DNA of 64,000 nt, taken from contig CM076846.1 in NCBI GenBank assembly GCA_039519185.1, positions 152,844,605 through 152,908,604 on the forward strand, given 5' to 3'. Shown here in pieces: positions 32,612 through 44,012 of this stretch (position 1 is its first letter; each line of letters starts with the position of its first letter). The notes beneath the pieces were generated by a model, which did no database searches, was not told the DNA's origin, and saw nothing but the letters and a program-made list of their open reading frames with translations. Position numbers and translations under genes: made by a program. This stretch comes from Astragalus membranaceus. Taxonomy: Eukaryota; Streptophyta; Magnoliopsida; Fabales; Fabaceae.

Positions 32612-33680
32612 CAAATCCGCCGCAAAGTACCATTTTTTTTAAAAAAAATTATTATTATTTTTAAAAAATAAATTTTATTTTTTTAAAAAAATCGTTTTAA
32701 TTAAAAATATATATTATTTTATTAATTTTTTTAATTATTGATAAAAAAATAAAATCAAATAACTAATTAATTTTTAATTTAAAAAAATAAAAATTGGGAA
32801 AAGCAGTAAAATATTATCACCAAAAAAATATCCATACAATTAATAACAAACTCATATTATTATAAAATAATTTTAAAACGAATATTAAAAAAAAATTAAA
32901 AACTAAAACTATTAACTCATATAAAAAACATACCTTGAAGAAATTTCCCAATAAGAGCAGAAGACAATTCGTAGGGAGGAAGCGCTACACTTTAAAAAGA
33001 GATTTAGTAGAGAAGGAGAGAGTAAAAGAGAAATTTTAAGAAAAGAATGGAAAGATTGTTAGAAGTGTGAAGAATGAGAAGTGGGGAATGGATATATATA
33101 TAAGAAAAGTAGCCAACGGTCAAAAGGTAATATCCGCCGCAAAAGGAGATTTGCGGCGGATTCTGGGTCTTTGCGGCGGATTTTGAAATTTAATATCCGC
33201 GGGGTTATTTTTTACGGAGCTTTGCGGCGGATTATGGACGTTTGCGGCGGATTTTGAAATTTAATATCCGCGGGTTTTTTTTTACGGAGCTTTGCGGCGG
33301 ATTCTGGGTACTTTGCGGCGGATATTTAAATTAAAATACCGCGCCTTTTTTTTTAAAAACACCAACAATCCGCCGCAAATTTCCGCCGCTAAAACTCAAC
33401 ATCCGCCGCAAACGACACACATCCGCCGCAAAGTACCATTTTTTTTAAAAAAAAATTATTTATTTTTTTAAAAAAATTATTATTATTTTTAGAAAATAAA
33501 TTTTATTTTTTTAAAAAAATCGTTTTAAATAAAAATATATATTATTTTATTAATTTTTTTAATTATTGATAAAAAAATAAAATCCAATAACTAATTAATT
33601 TTTAATTTAAAAAAATAAAAATTGGGAAAAGCAGTAAAATATTATCACCAAAAAAATATCCATACAATTAATAAAATATC
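32612..33680. repeat. Direct duplication of a ~240-bp AT-rich block inside the CACTA-like element
   Basis: Copy 1 (about 32612-32846) and copy 2 (about 33420-33673) both run from 'ccgccgcaaagtaccatttt' through 'aaaaattgggaaaagcagta' to 'atatccatacaattaataa', with few differences. A third fragment of the end recurs at about 33706-33740. The element has therefore grown by internal segmental duplication. Confidence 0.85.
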
Positions 33681-33780
33681 CATACAAAAAAATAAAATAA
33701 TCTAAAACAATAAAAATTGGGAAAAGCAGTAAAATATATATTTAATGTCTGCTACCCCTAAACAGAGACCTACGCCATTA

Positions 33781-34375
33781 TCTTGATATGACACTCTCTT
33801 GAACATTGTCGGCAGCAGCTCCATTACAATGACGTATGTCTCCATTTCTTTGTAAAGAAATTTCCACATTGTCGTGAACACCCCTTCATCTTTTTCGTTA
33901 AAAGTAACCCATTTATTAGCAAAAAGCTCCTCCTCATTATTTCCACCACAAGTGACATATACGTTAATCAAACGCTCGGTATCATCCTTCAATTTAACAG
34001 CCCGTCCTTGCAGTTCCTCAAACTTTCTATTTAGAGATTCAACCATATTTTCAAAATAGAAAGTTTCACAAGAAACCATCTTTTGAAAAGATGATTGAAT
34101 CTCTAAATAGAAAGTTTGAGGAACTGCAAGGACGGGTTGTTAAGTTGGAGGATGATACCGAGCGTTTGATGAGCGTATATGTTTCTTGTGGTGAAAATAA
34201 TGAGGAGGAGCTTTTTGCTGATAAAGGGGTTACTTTTAACGAAAAAGATGAATGGGTGTTCATGACAATGTGGAAATTTTTTTACAAAAAAATGGAGACA
34301 TACGCCACTCTATTGGAGCCGCTGCCGACAATGCTCAAGAGAGTGCCGTATTAAGAGAGTGCCGTATCAAGAGAA
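33781..34375. repeat. Head-to-head inverted duplication of an unidentified reading frame
   Basis: Arm 1 (33781-34056) encodes on the minus strand, and arm 2 (34082-34375) on the plus strand, the same protein segment (ESLNRKFEELQG ... MWKF.YK.METY). About 25 bases separate the arms. I count 67 of 87 residues identical and no stop in either arm over the shared length. Arm 2 has an 18-base duplication near its end ('agagtgccgta'). The source gene is not recognised. A transcript crossing it would form a ~280-bp hairpin. Confidence 0.85.
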
Positions 34376-35510
34376 TGAGAGTATTGGTAGAGGTGTGAAA
34401 AAGAAGAAGGGGAGAAGGGGTTTATATAGGAGAAACGAAGTCAAACGGTCAAAAGGCAAGATCCGCCGGAAACGGCAGTTACCGGCGGATTTAAGGGATT
34501 TGCGGCGGACAGAGGTGCATTTGCGGCGGTTAATTAAAATCTCGTAAAAGAAAAAAAAAATTGTGATCCCAAATCCGCCGCAAAAACCGTTAAATCCGCC
34601 GCAAAAGCCAAGACGAATTTTAATCCGCCGCAACGGTCAATTATTCCGCCGGTAACTTTGAGGCGGATAAAATCCGCCGGAAATGCATAGATTCCGCCGG
34701 TAACTTTGCGGCGGATCCATATCCGCCGGAAACTCCTGGCCGGAAAAATCAATAATTCTTGTAGTGATATCGAGGACTAAGCTTCTTTGTTCGCAAAGCT
34801 CTTCCGGTACCTATGGTTGGAGAAACTCTTAAGAATACATGATCACCAACTTCGAATTCCAACGATCTCCTTCGATTGTCAGCGTAGTTCTTTTGCTGAC
34901 TCTGAGCAACTTTCATTCTTTCTTGAATCCGTCGTATCTTCTCAGTAGTTTCACGAACCACATCGGGTGCCAAAAATTTATTTTCACCTACTTCCGACCA
35001 ACACAATGGGGTTCTACACTTCCTCCCATATAGTGCTTCAAATGGTGTCATCCCAATACTGGAATGATAACTGTTGTTATAGGAGAATTCTACCAATGGA
35101 AGATGATCCTCCCATTTCTCCCGCTATCCAGCACACATGCCCGAAGCATGTCCTCAAGAGTCTGAATAGTTCTCTCTGTTTGACCATCAGTCTGAGGATG
35201 ATAAGCAGTGCTACCCTTGTCCCTAAAGCTTCATTCAATGCTTTCCAGAATCTGGAGGTGAACTTAGGATCTCGGTCTGACACAATACTGGCAGGGACTC
35301 CGTGTAATCTTATAATACTCTTTACATACTCCTCTGCTAGCTTAGAGACTTTGTAATTTGAGCGAACGGGAATAAAGTGAGCGGATTTAGTTAATCGATC
35401 CACCACTACCCAAATGGAATCATTACCGGCTTGCGATCTTCCCATTTCCAGACTGGCACATCAAGTGGTTGCAGCTGACCAGCAGGTCTTTGGTGCTCCG
35501 CCTTAACCCT

Positions 35511-37188
35511 TTAACAGGTTAAGCATCGAGATACAAACTCAGCAACATCTGCTTTCATTCCAGGCCACCAATACATCTGCTTTAAATCCCGGTACATCTT
35601 GGTAGATCTAGGATGTACGCAATATTGACTCCGATGAGCTTCTTCTAATACCTGCTTCTTGATATGCTCATTATTGGGTACACAAATTCTACCATCGAAA
35701 CAGATAACACCATCACTGTTTTCGGTAAAATTTGGTAATCCTTTGAGATTGTAGCTCCACGTCGACCTCTTGAGCCGCACGAATCTGATCCCTTAATACA
35801 CTGGTGATCCGAATATTCTGTAACACTAATCGATCCCTTTTCTTTGTCACCTTGAGATTCAAGTCTCTAAAAGACTCTAACAATGCCATCTCATAAACCA
35901 TTAACTCTGCGGTGTGGAACTACTTCCTGCTTAATGCATCTGCCACAACATTAACCTTCCCGGGATGATACTTCAATTCGAAGTCATAATCATTCAGAAA
36001 TTCAATCCACCTTCTCTGTCTGTTGTTCAGTTTCTTCTGATCGAATAGATATTTTAAGCTTTTGTGATCACTAATAATTTCGAAACGAGAACCATAAAGG
36101 TAATGTCTCTAAATCTTTAGTGCAAACACAATAGCCGCCAACTCTAAGTCATGAGTTGGGTAATTCCGTTCATGAGTCTTGAATTGCCTGGATGCATAGG
36201 CCACAACATGTTGATTCTGCATAAGAACACACCCTAAACCCTTCCCAGAGGCATCACTGTAAATTTGGAATCCCAGGGACGAATCCGAAAGAATCAAGAT
36301 TGGAGCAGAAGTCAACCGATCTTTCAATTCGAGGAAACATTCCTCACAATCAGTATCCCATGTAAACGGCTGATCCTTGCGAGTTAACCGGGTAAGTGGG
36401 AGAACTAACTGTGAGAAGCTTTGGATAAATCTCCTATAATAGCTTGCTAGTCCCAAGAAGCTTCTTATTTCCGTTACTGAGGTTGGTCGTTCCCAATTTA
36501 ACACAGCTTCAACTTTGCTAGGATCGACTGCTACTCCCTCCTGGGAAATCCCATTACCCAAGAACTTTATTTCCGACATCCAGAAATCACACTTCGACGG
36601 CTTTGCATATAACTTCTTTTCTCGGAGTACATTCAAAACAAAGCGGAGATGTTGAGCATGCTCCTCAACTGTCTTTGAATATACCAAGATGTCATCTATG
36701 AAGACAACCACAAACTGATCCAGGTAGGAATGAAAAACTCGGTTCATGTAGTCCATGAATACAGCTGGAGCATTAGTTAGACCGAAAGGCATCACTACAA
36801 ACTCATAGTGTCCATATCGAGTACGAAAAGCGGTTTTCGGAATGTCTAAGGATCTTACTTTGATTTGATGATATCTCGACCTTAGATCAATTTTGGAGAA
36901 TACTGTAGCGCCTCGAAGTTGATCAAGCAAATCATTTATCCTTGGTAACGGATACTTATTCTTGACGGTAATCTTGTTCAATTGACGATAATCAATACAT
37001 AATCTCATGCTTCCGTCCTTCTTCTTGACTAGCAATACTAGAGCACCCCATGGAGAAGCACTCGGTCGAATAAACTTCTTGGAAATTAATTCTTCAAGTT
37101 GGGATTTTAGTTCCTTTAGTTCAAGAGGAGACATCCTATAAGGTGCTATAGATATTGGCCCTGTACCCGACACCAAATCTATAGAGAA
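35511..37188 (-). pseudogene. Chromovirus reverse transcriptase-RNase H
   Basis: The long open segment 36109-37176 carries RT: LKSQLEELISKKFIRPS, LVKKKDGSMRLCIDYRQLNK, DLRSRYHQI, MPFGLTNAPAVFMDYM and the catalytic FIDDILVYS (36680-36703). RNase H follows with YSDASGKGLGCVLMQ (about 36245) and THDLELAAIVFALK. A stop at 36109-36111 interrupts RNase H, and the remaining part (to about 35780) has one frameshift. It is in the same frame as gag and protease. Confidence 0.9.
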
Positions 37189-38091
37189 CTATACCTCTCG
37201 ATCCGGGGGTAAAGAGGAAACTTCCTCAGGAAAAATATCTAAGAATTCATTAACAACCTGGACTGACGATAAATCCAATCCAGCTTCAATTGATGCAGAT
37301 AATATAACAACAAAAGCTTCCGCACCTTGAAATAAAGACTGGCTGGCCGAAGTGAAAGAAATAACACTATCAGTTGCAGGTAGGGAACGTTCCACCACTT
37401 CAGAAGAAAACCCAATGGCACGGTTGAAACAATCAATGGTAACATGGTTGGTAGTCATCGAATTCATTCCCAAGACGATCTCCATTCCCCTCATAGGAAA
37501 ACAGATAAAGTCAACTACAAACTCCCTGCTTCCTATAGTGAGTAGACAGTTAAGACATAATGACTGGGTTCGAACACGACCCCTTGCATCCGTAAGAATG
37601 GTTATCGGTTCGGATATTGGCGATACCGTTAATCCTAATAGTTTAACGCATGCGTCAGAGATAAAACAATGAGTAGCACCAGAATCATACAGTATATTAA
37701 CAGATTGGTGGAAAAGCCAACCTGTAGCCCTCAGGAGATTATCATCTGGTTTGATAGTTTGAGTGTCCAAGGTGTTGACTCGAGCCTGTCTTGGAGCATT
37801 AGGAGATTCCAGAAAAGCCTTTCTCGCCGGGCACTCATTAGCATAATGGCCCACTTCTTTGCAAAAGTAGCACTGATTCTGCACAGTTTGGCATCTACCT
37901 CTATGATTCCTCTTGTAGAAAGAACATTTGTTAGGCCTAGAATAATCAATCGTCTGCACCTGCTTTCCTTTATCTGAATTACCCTTGTACCTAGTATTAG
38001 AAGAGGTTGATTCAGTACCCATTTTCTTGTTCTTCCAGAAGTCCCTTTTCTCTGCATACATTCTCTTGAGATCTTCTTCAGCAGTATGAGC
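37189..38091 (-). pseudogene. Chromovirus zinc knuckle and aspartic protease
   Basis: Contains the CCHC knuckle CYFCKEVGHYANEC (about 37820-37870) and the protease active site ILYDSGATHCFIS (about 37675-37700; DSG instead of DTG, as is usual in this lineage), then GMEIVLGMNSM. It ends with PEEVSSLPPDREV and a stop at 37189. It is joined to gag in frame across a single stop at 38092-38094, so upstream Gag could not be extended without readthrough. Confidence 0.88.
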
Positions 38092-39462
38092 TTATTGTAC
38101 CAAAGTAGGATAAATGGTCATAGTGTAAGAACTAAGACCTTGGTTCACATCACCACGAAGACCTTGTTTAAACATAATCATCTTCCACCTGTCATTGGGG
38201 GCATGAATCCCTATTTCATAAAATTGAGACAATCTTTCAAATTTTGCAGCATATTCCCCAACTGACATGTCCTCTTGCTTCAGATTAACGAACTCAACTT
38301 GTTTGGAAAGTCTTTGGGCATCAGGAAAGAAATGACCCATGAATAACTCCTTAAAGTTATCCCAATTAAGAGGCGTCCCTTGAGTTTGAAGCATCCTGCA
38401 TGCATTGGTCCACCAAGTATGAGCATCTTCATCCAGAGCATTGGCAGCACAAATCACTTTCTCTGTTTCATCACATTGTAAGGTCAGAAAAATCCTCTCC
38501 ATGGCATCCACCCAGAAATGAGCTTTCATTGGGTCGGATCCCCCCTTGAAGATTGGAGGATTCATTTTCAATAACCGGAAGTACATCCTATTAGGATCCT
38601 CAGGTTCTGGTACATTGACTGGCTCACTCAATTGCGGTTGGGGCACTTGATGCATCTGCTGCATTTGGGCCATTTGAGCCATCTGTTGCTGCTGCATTAG
38701 CATCATGTCATTCATCATCTTCTGTTGAGTTTCGATGACATTTTGCATCCATTCCTGATGAGGATCAATGGGTGGGTTTCTCCTACCTCTTCCAGCTAGG
38801 GGTGTTCAAAACCGAACCAAACCAAACCAAACCGAAAACCGCAAAAAACCGCTTCTTATTGGTTTAGTTCGGTTCTTTTTTTCATTGCACCGCGCGGTTT
38901 GGTTCGGTTTGCAGTTTTGATTATAGAAACCGAACCAAACCAAACCCAACCGCAAGTAACACTAAGACTTATTGACTTACAACCTTCCTTACTAACTTAC
39001 TAGCCCAAATGCAACTAAAACCCAACTCTCACTCACTTACGAGCTCAAATACAATTAATTCTTTGACTCACTTACAAACAATCTATATTGTTATGCTATA
39101 TTTAAAACTTACAATAAATATTTAATTCAAATTCTTTTAAACATTGTCTTAACTATCTTAAAAAAATTAAAAGAGCATAATTATATACTACATATATTTG
39201 AGTAGATTTTTTCTTAAAGATTTATGTTAGCCATTTTTATGTTAGTTAATTTTAACTTCATTTTAAATTATGTTTTTGTCTTGGAAAAAACCGAACAAAC
39301 CGAACCAATCCAAACCGCATTAGTTTGGTTTGGTTTGGTTCGGTTTTATTTTAGGAAGCCAACCGAACCGAACCAAACCGCACCGCGAACACCCCTTCCA
39401 GCAATGATTCTGCGAAATATGCACAAATTATTAAGTTGATCAGGCTCAATGTCTAATAGCAT
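38092..39462 (-). pseudogene. Chromovirus gag, interrupted by a hAT MITE
   Basis: The likely start is the ATG at 39460-39462, shortly after the primer site (LLDIEPDQLNNLCIFRRII). A related start occurs at 53788-53790 in the neighbouring element. The MITE 38797-39394 splits the frame after about 20 residues. Gag resumes with GRGRRNPPIDPHQEW, a methionine/glutamine-rich stretch (MMLMQQQQMAQMAQMQQ), and the retrotransposon gag domain (FKGGSDPMKAHFWVDAMERIF ... FKELFMGHFFPD ... VGEYAAKFERLSQF). A stop at 38092 ends it just before the zinc knuckle. Confidence 0.88.
38797..39394. mobile_element. hAT-type MITE with long inverted arms
   Basis: The element starts TAGGGGTGTTCAAAACC and ends CGCGAACACCC, with the 8-bp TSD CTTCCAGC at 38789-38796 and 39395-39402. 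Both arms are rich in ACCGAACCAAACC and its complement GGTTTGGTTCGGT. The 598-bp element has no transposase. An 8-bp TSD with TAGGGGTG-type ends indicates hAT. Confidence 0.85.
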
Positions 39463-39528
39463 ACTAAGAAGAATCAGACTTAGAAGACGTAAAAGACTCT
39501 TAACATCTAAGTCCGACTAGGTCGAACT

Positions 39529-39540
39529 GCTCTGATACCA
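39529..39540 (-). promoter_or_regulatory. Primer-binding site of the chromovirus (TGGTATCAGAGC)
   Basis: An exact match on the minus strand to the initiator Met-tRNA complement, two bases after the 5' LTR end. Confidence 0.92.
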
Positions 39541-39583
39541 ATTGTAACACCCCAATATTTCTAACATGTAGATACACTGAGAT

Positions 39584-40482
39584 CCCTATAAAAAAAGCTT
39601 ATTAGCGAGGGAATTTTTAGTCTCTCGCTAATTCTGTCATTAGCGACGGATTTTTAGGTCCCTCGCTATTTAGTGACAGATTTTTCAGTCCCTCGCTAAT
39701 TTTTGACAGTTTTCAGATGATAGGACTTCGTGCAGGTGTTTAGCAACGGAATTGACAGTCCCTCGCTAATTCCCTCGCTAAATTTTTGACTTTTCAGCTT
39801 ATTTATCCTCTCACACACACTCTTCTCTCCTACTCTCCTCACACTCTTCTCTCTTCTTCTCTCCCCACACTCTTCTTCTCTCCTCACACTCTTCTTCTCT
39901 CTTCACTCTTCACTCTTCCACCACCACACCACCACCTCCTCTCACACTCTTCTTCTCTCTTCACTCTTCCACCACCACACCAACACCACCACCTCCCCAC
40001 ACTCTTCTCTCACTCTATTTCTCTCTTTACCCTAATACCCTTCACCACCACCACCACCACTTGTTTCTCTCCCTCTCTTTCTCTCCTTCTCCCTTACTAT
40101 TCTCCTTCTCTCTCTACCACAATACCCTTCACCACCACCACCACCACCACACCACCACACAGCTCATCTCTCTCTCTCTCTCTCTCCTTCTCTCTCTACC
40201 CTAATACCCTTTCCCACCACCACCACCACACCATAATAATAATAATAACTATATAAAAAAATAGGCTGATTTAAAAAAACGAGGTTGTCAGACTTAGCGA
40301 CAGAATATTCCCTCGCTAATTAGCGAGGGATTCAAATTCCATCGCTAATTCCCATTAGCGAGGAGCAAATTAGCGAGGGGCTGATTCCGTCGCTAATTCC
40401 CTCGCTAATGGGAATTAGCGACGGATTTGGGGCATTTAGCGAGGGAAAAATCCCTCGCTAATAGGCAATTTTTTTTGTAGTG
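39584..40482. mobile_element. CACTA-type MITE with ATTAGCGAGGGA subterminal repeats
   Basis: The right end reads CACTACAAAAAAAATTGCC on the minus strand. The left end is its degraded partner (CCCTATAAAAAAAGC). The TSD GAT is at 39581-39583 and 40483-40485. Subterminal repeats TTAGCGAGGGA occur many times in both orientations. The core is a C/T- and CAC-rich stretch (about 39800-40230) that yields a spurious 156-residue frame. It is not homologous in repeat sequence to the TTTGCGGCGG element. Confidence 0.85.
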
Positions 40483-41549
40483 GATGCACATCCGATAATA
40501 CAACTTAATGTCTCGGATCGACCTATCTTGAAGTCCATAAAATTAACTTAATTCTCAACTTAACAAGGAATACAAAGTCTATTGTTCAATATCATAACCA
40601 GAGAAGCGGAATAGGTTTATACAACTCATATCAAGTACAAGTTACATAACCATAACAGAAAATAACAAGAGAAGCATAATCGGAAAACTCAAGACTACAA
40701 GTCTTCGGCATCTCCATAAGCACGTCACCTACTCGTGCTGCCCTGTCTTCCTCTTACCCTGTTTCTCTGTAAAAACCACAATAATGATAGGGTGAGATAA
40801 CATATCTCAGTGAGTTCTACCGTAACCCCTCACCATCACTCGGTTCAATTATAAAATCGTTGCAACATAGTTTAATTTATAAACCACTTGCTCATAAAAC
40901 CGTAGCCCATTGTCGACCGTGCAACAGTCACAATCTCGGCATATAATGTGCTATTCAATTATTTCCAAGCCTTGTAAGTTAATCTATAATTACAAGTTTA
41001 CCAATCGAAACACCGATCGTGCAACAGCACAATCTCGGCGAATCTTGTACCTAGCATAACATCGGCCGTGCAACAGCCACAATCCCGATAAACCCCCGCT
41101 AGTACTTTACCTAACGGCCAGGGCCTAGGGTAGGGGCTCATGACCTTCCCCGCCTAGTATTCTAATCGTCGGATCGTCACCCGACATAGATATAATTTAT
41201 ATATCATACCCGCATTGGGCCGACTCCTATGTTCGATATAATCTATATATCGTGGTACCAAAACCGGTCTAGATGAGATTACAAATATCCCACATCAATT
41301 ATGATTCGACAACGAAAACCGTTTGGATAGTTTCTTTTAGAAAACCTTTATTCGCACATGTAAGTTCTAATTCAGTTTTTCAAAATATTTATAGGTTTGA
41401 AGACAATTTACCAAAATCATCTTGAACATGTCAAAAACAATGTCTTATAAGTTAAGAATCATCACAAATGGTTGGAAAGAAGATTAGAAGAGGTTTGGAA
41501 TCGAAAGTAGCAGCGAAACGAAGTTTTTGGCATCCGGTAACAGAAGCAT

Positions 41550-41732
41550 GCGCACGACCCGTGCCCAGGGGCGCACGGTCCGTGCGTGCTGCTTAATTCT
41601 TTTGCAGGCAACACTGAAGAGGGCGCACGATCCGTGCCCAGGGGCGCACGGTCCGTGTGCACTGCTTAATTCTATTGCAGGCATTTGCGGGAGGGCGCAC
41701 GATCCGTGCCCAGGAGCGCACGGTCCGTGTGT
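41550..41732. repeat. GCACGACCCGTGC-type palindrome array (chromovirus LTR)
   Basis: Six near-palindromic units (GCACGACCCGTGC, GCACGGTCCGTGC, GCACGATCCGTGC) are grouped in pairs separated by 'caggggc' and longer spacers. Confidence 0.85.
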
Positions 41733-42565
41733 CCTGTGCAGATTCACATTTCGCTTCGTTTATTTCATTCCGATTTTTCGATCGTATCCAATCCGTAACC
41801 CAATCAAAATTCCAACAACACAACCAGAAATCAAACACATTCCAGCACAATCAAAATCCACATAATACCGTTATAATTTTTATAAAAACCGTAAAACGTT
41901 ATTTTCCGAAAAACGGTTTCGACTCAAGAATCTTTCGAAATCAAAATACCGATTTTAACCAACATTTCAACAATCAAAACATAAACCCTAAACGTGAGTA
42001 AAACTCACCGCTTTGAAGAGTTCGTTCGAAAATCAAGTCTTCACGCGAAATAACCGAACGGTGACCACTCGAACAATCCCCGTAATCTTCCAAACCGCTT
42101 CAAAAGGAAATCAACTCCTTCCAAACTCAAGACCAGTAGCTGAAACACTTCCAATCTCCCTTCAATCAACAATGTAGCTTGCTATTGAACTTCTAGGACT
42201 GAACTAGGGGTGTCAAAATGGTCCATTTGTCCAACGGATATCCGGTCCATCCATAGCAAAATCCATCCAATCCATCCATTACAAAAAAGAAAATATTAAT
42301 GGATTGGATTGAATCCATTTGTTTGATTTTGTGGATGGTTGTGATCTATCCATTATATTTTCTAAATCCATTGGATTACAATAACTACAAAATCAAAATC
42401 TATTGGATAATTAATTTTTTTTAACAAATCCATTGCATAATTATAAAAATACTTTTTTTACCAAAAAATATTTTTTAAAATATATTTTTTTTCCAGAAAC
42501 TTTTTTAAAAAAATTCATTCAAAAAATAAATTTTTTAGTCCAAAACTCATTTAAAAATTAATATA

Positions 42566-42599
<34 letters not shown>

Positions 42600-42630
42600 A
42601 TAAATAATATAATATATATAATATAATATA

Positions 42631-42820
42631 ACCACCGGAGGGCCACCACGAGCCACCGTCGGCCACCGTCCTCCGCCACCGGAACCACCTCCGGCCACCG
42701 GAGCGCCGCTGCCGGAACCACCGTCGGCCGCCGGATCTCCGCCGTCGGCCGCCGGAGCTCCGCCGTCGGCTGCCGCACTGGCCGCCAGAGCTCCGCCACC
42801 GGCCGCCCCCACCACCACCA
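42631..42820. repeat. GC-rich CCGCCGTCGGCCGCCGGAGCT-like minisatellite
   Basis: An irregular array of CCGTCGGCC-GCCGGAGCTC units stands in a TA-rich context. The reading frames over it are A/G/P-rich low complexity and not convincing as genes. Confidence 0.75.
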
Positions 42821-42845
42821 CATATATAAATATATATTTATATAT

Positions 42846-43956
42846 ATTTTTTTTTAATCAAACAGGCAGTCAGCCCGAATTTATTAATAAAATAAAGAGA
42901 GATATAAAAAGCACAAGGGGGGACTAGACCAAAACCCTTGGTAATAAGGACAATAATAGAATGCCCAACAAGGCCTCTAAAATAAACAACCATAGAACTC
43001 TAATGGAAGAAATTCTAAGGCGAACAGAAAACCCGAAAGGAGGCAGGGCAACACCTGAGAGTCCCCACACAACCTCCACCCACCACCTCCTGAACTCACA
43101 CTCCAAACCACAACAGCCTGCATCACCTCGCTATCCTCACATTAAGCACTATCGAGGTTAGAGGTGGAGGCCCGGAGACGATTGGGAGGGGGAAAAGAAG
43201 CAGAAGGCAAAGGGGGAGGAGCCCGGCGATCTGCAAACTGCAATCTGGCGTCCGACAAGGTACAAACTATCGAATCAGCACCCACCGACAGCACACCCCC
43301 AGACATCCGGCGCCGTGACTCCAACCACCATCGCGAAGTCGTGCTACCGGCCAACACCGCGACAACACCTAGCTTGATCGAGGTAGCCGAGCCACCAACC
43401 ACCACCGCGGCCTTGCGCCCCCGGCCAACACCGTGGCACAATCAAGAGAAACCGCGAGCGACGGGGAGAAGTGCCCACGACAAACGGAGAGGAGGCGTGA
43501 CTGCGGTCCAAAGTCCGAAACGACAGCCACCATTGCGAACATCAGACAAACCACCGTGAACCACCGCGAAACACCGCAAAAAACACCGCATCCGAAACAA
43601 CCCCTGCGCAAACAGAGCCACAAACCACCGCGAACAGAAGCACTCCATAGTACCTCCAAAAGCGCGCAGATCCACCAATAGGGAGATCCGACCAGCAACG
43701 CCTCGGGGGAGAGGTCGTGGACGTCACAGAGGAGATCAGATCCGATGAAAGGGAGCCCCCAACGGCGGTTCCAACCCAAGTAGCGCCCAACCCATTTTTA
43801 TTAATTTACAGCCACCGGAACAACCGAAGTCGAACACGAAACGGCGACGGCGCAAGAACTTCTCCAGATCCAGATCGCGAAGAGATCCAAATCGCTTAAC
43901 AACATATTCAACAGATCCAAAAGAAGCACAGATCAGAGGAGAAGGAGCACTGAGAG

Positions 43957-43958
<2 letters not shown>
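42846..43958 (-). mobile_element. LINE-derived non-autonomous retroposon (5' and 3' UTR only)
   Basis: Read on the minus strand it starts in GC-rich DNA ('ctcctctcagtgctcc...') and ends 'ttattaataaattcgggctgactgcctgtttgatt' followed by a poly(A) run, a 3' end I associate with plant L1-type LINEs. No ORF2/RT motif is present in its 1.1 kb, so it would be an internally deleted LINE. It sits between TA tracts, which hides any TSD. A LINE origin is inferred, not proven. Confidence 0.5.

Positions 43959-44012
<54 letters not shown>

Larger units (their letters stand above)
32293..34766. mobile_element. CACTA-like non-autonomous DNA transposon
   Basis: The ends read CACTACAAAAAAAACAGG and, on the other strand, CACTACAAGAATTATTGA. 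The 3-bp TSD ATA is at 32290-32292 and 34767-34769. Subterminal regions are packed with TTTGCGGCGGAT motifs in both orientations, the arrangement expected for CACTA transposase binding. No transposase is encoded. The interior has a direct duplication of an AT-rich block and a head-to-head inverted duplication of a reading frame. It interrupts the chromovirus integrase at a Tyr codon. Confidence 0.9.
31954..35505 (-). pseudogene. Chromovirus integrase with chromodomain, split by a CACTA-like element
   Basis: The HHCC zinc domain (HRSQYCVHPRSTKMYRDL ... CLTC) is at 35511-35640. In the core, the block that should carry the first catalytic Asp is deleted: WKWED runs straight into a region just before GNDSIWVVVDRLTKSAHF. 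The second Asp remains in VSDRDPKF. The C-terminal part NNSYHSSIGMTPFEALYG runs to LSPRY, where the CACTA-like element is inserted. It resumes beyond it with VGPFQIIEHIGPVAYRLALP, then a group-II-like chromodomain (KVVWDGFSTEEATWELEDDM). Chromodomains of this lineage are thought to steer integration to heterochromatin. Confidence 0.88.

Noticed and set aside
39786..40256. 156-aa S/L/T/P/H-rich frame
   Set aside because: It is the translation of a CT- and CAC-rich simple-sequence core of a CACTA MITE.
42551..43790. Cluster of Ala/Gly/Pro/Arg-rich frames on both strands
   Set aside because: The region is a GC-rich minisatellite and a LINE-like UTR. Frames are open on both strands because of base composition.
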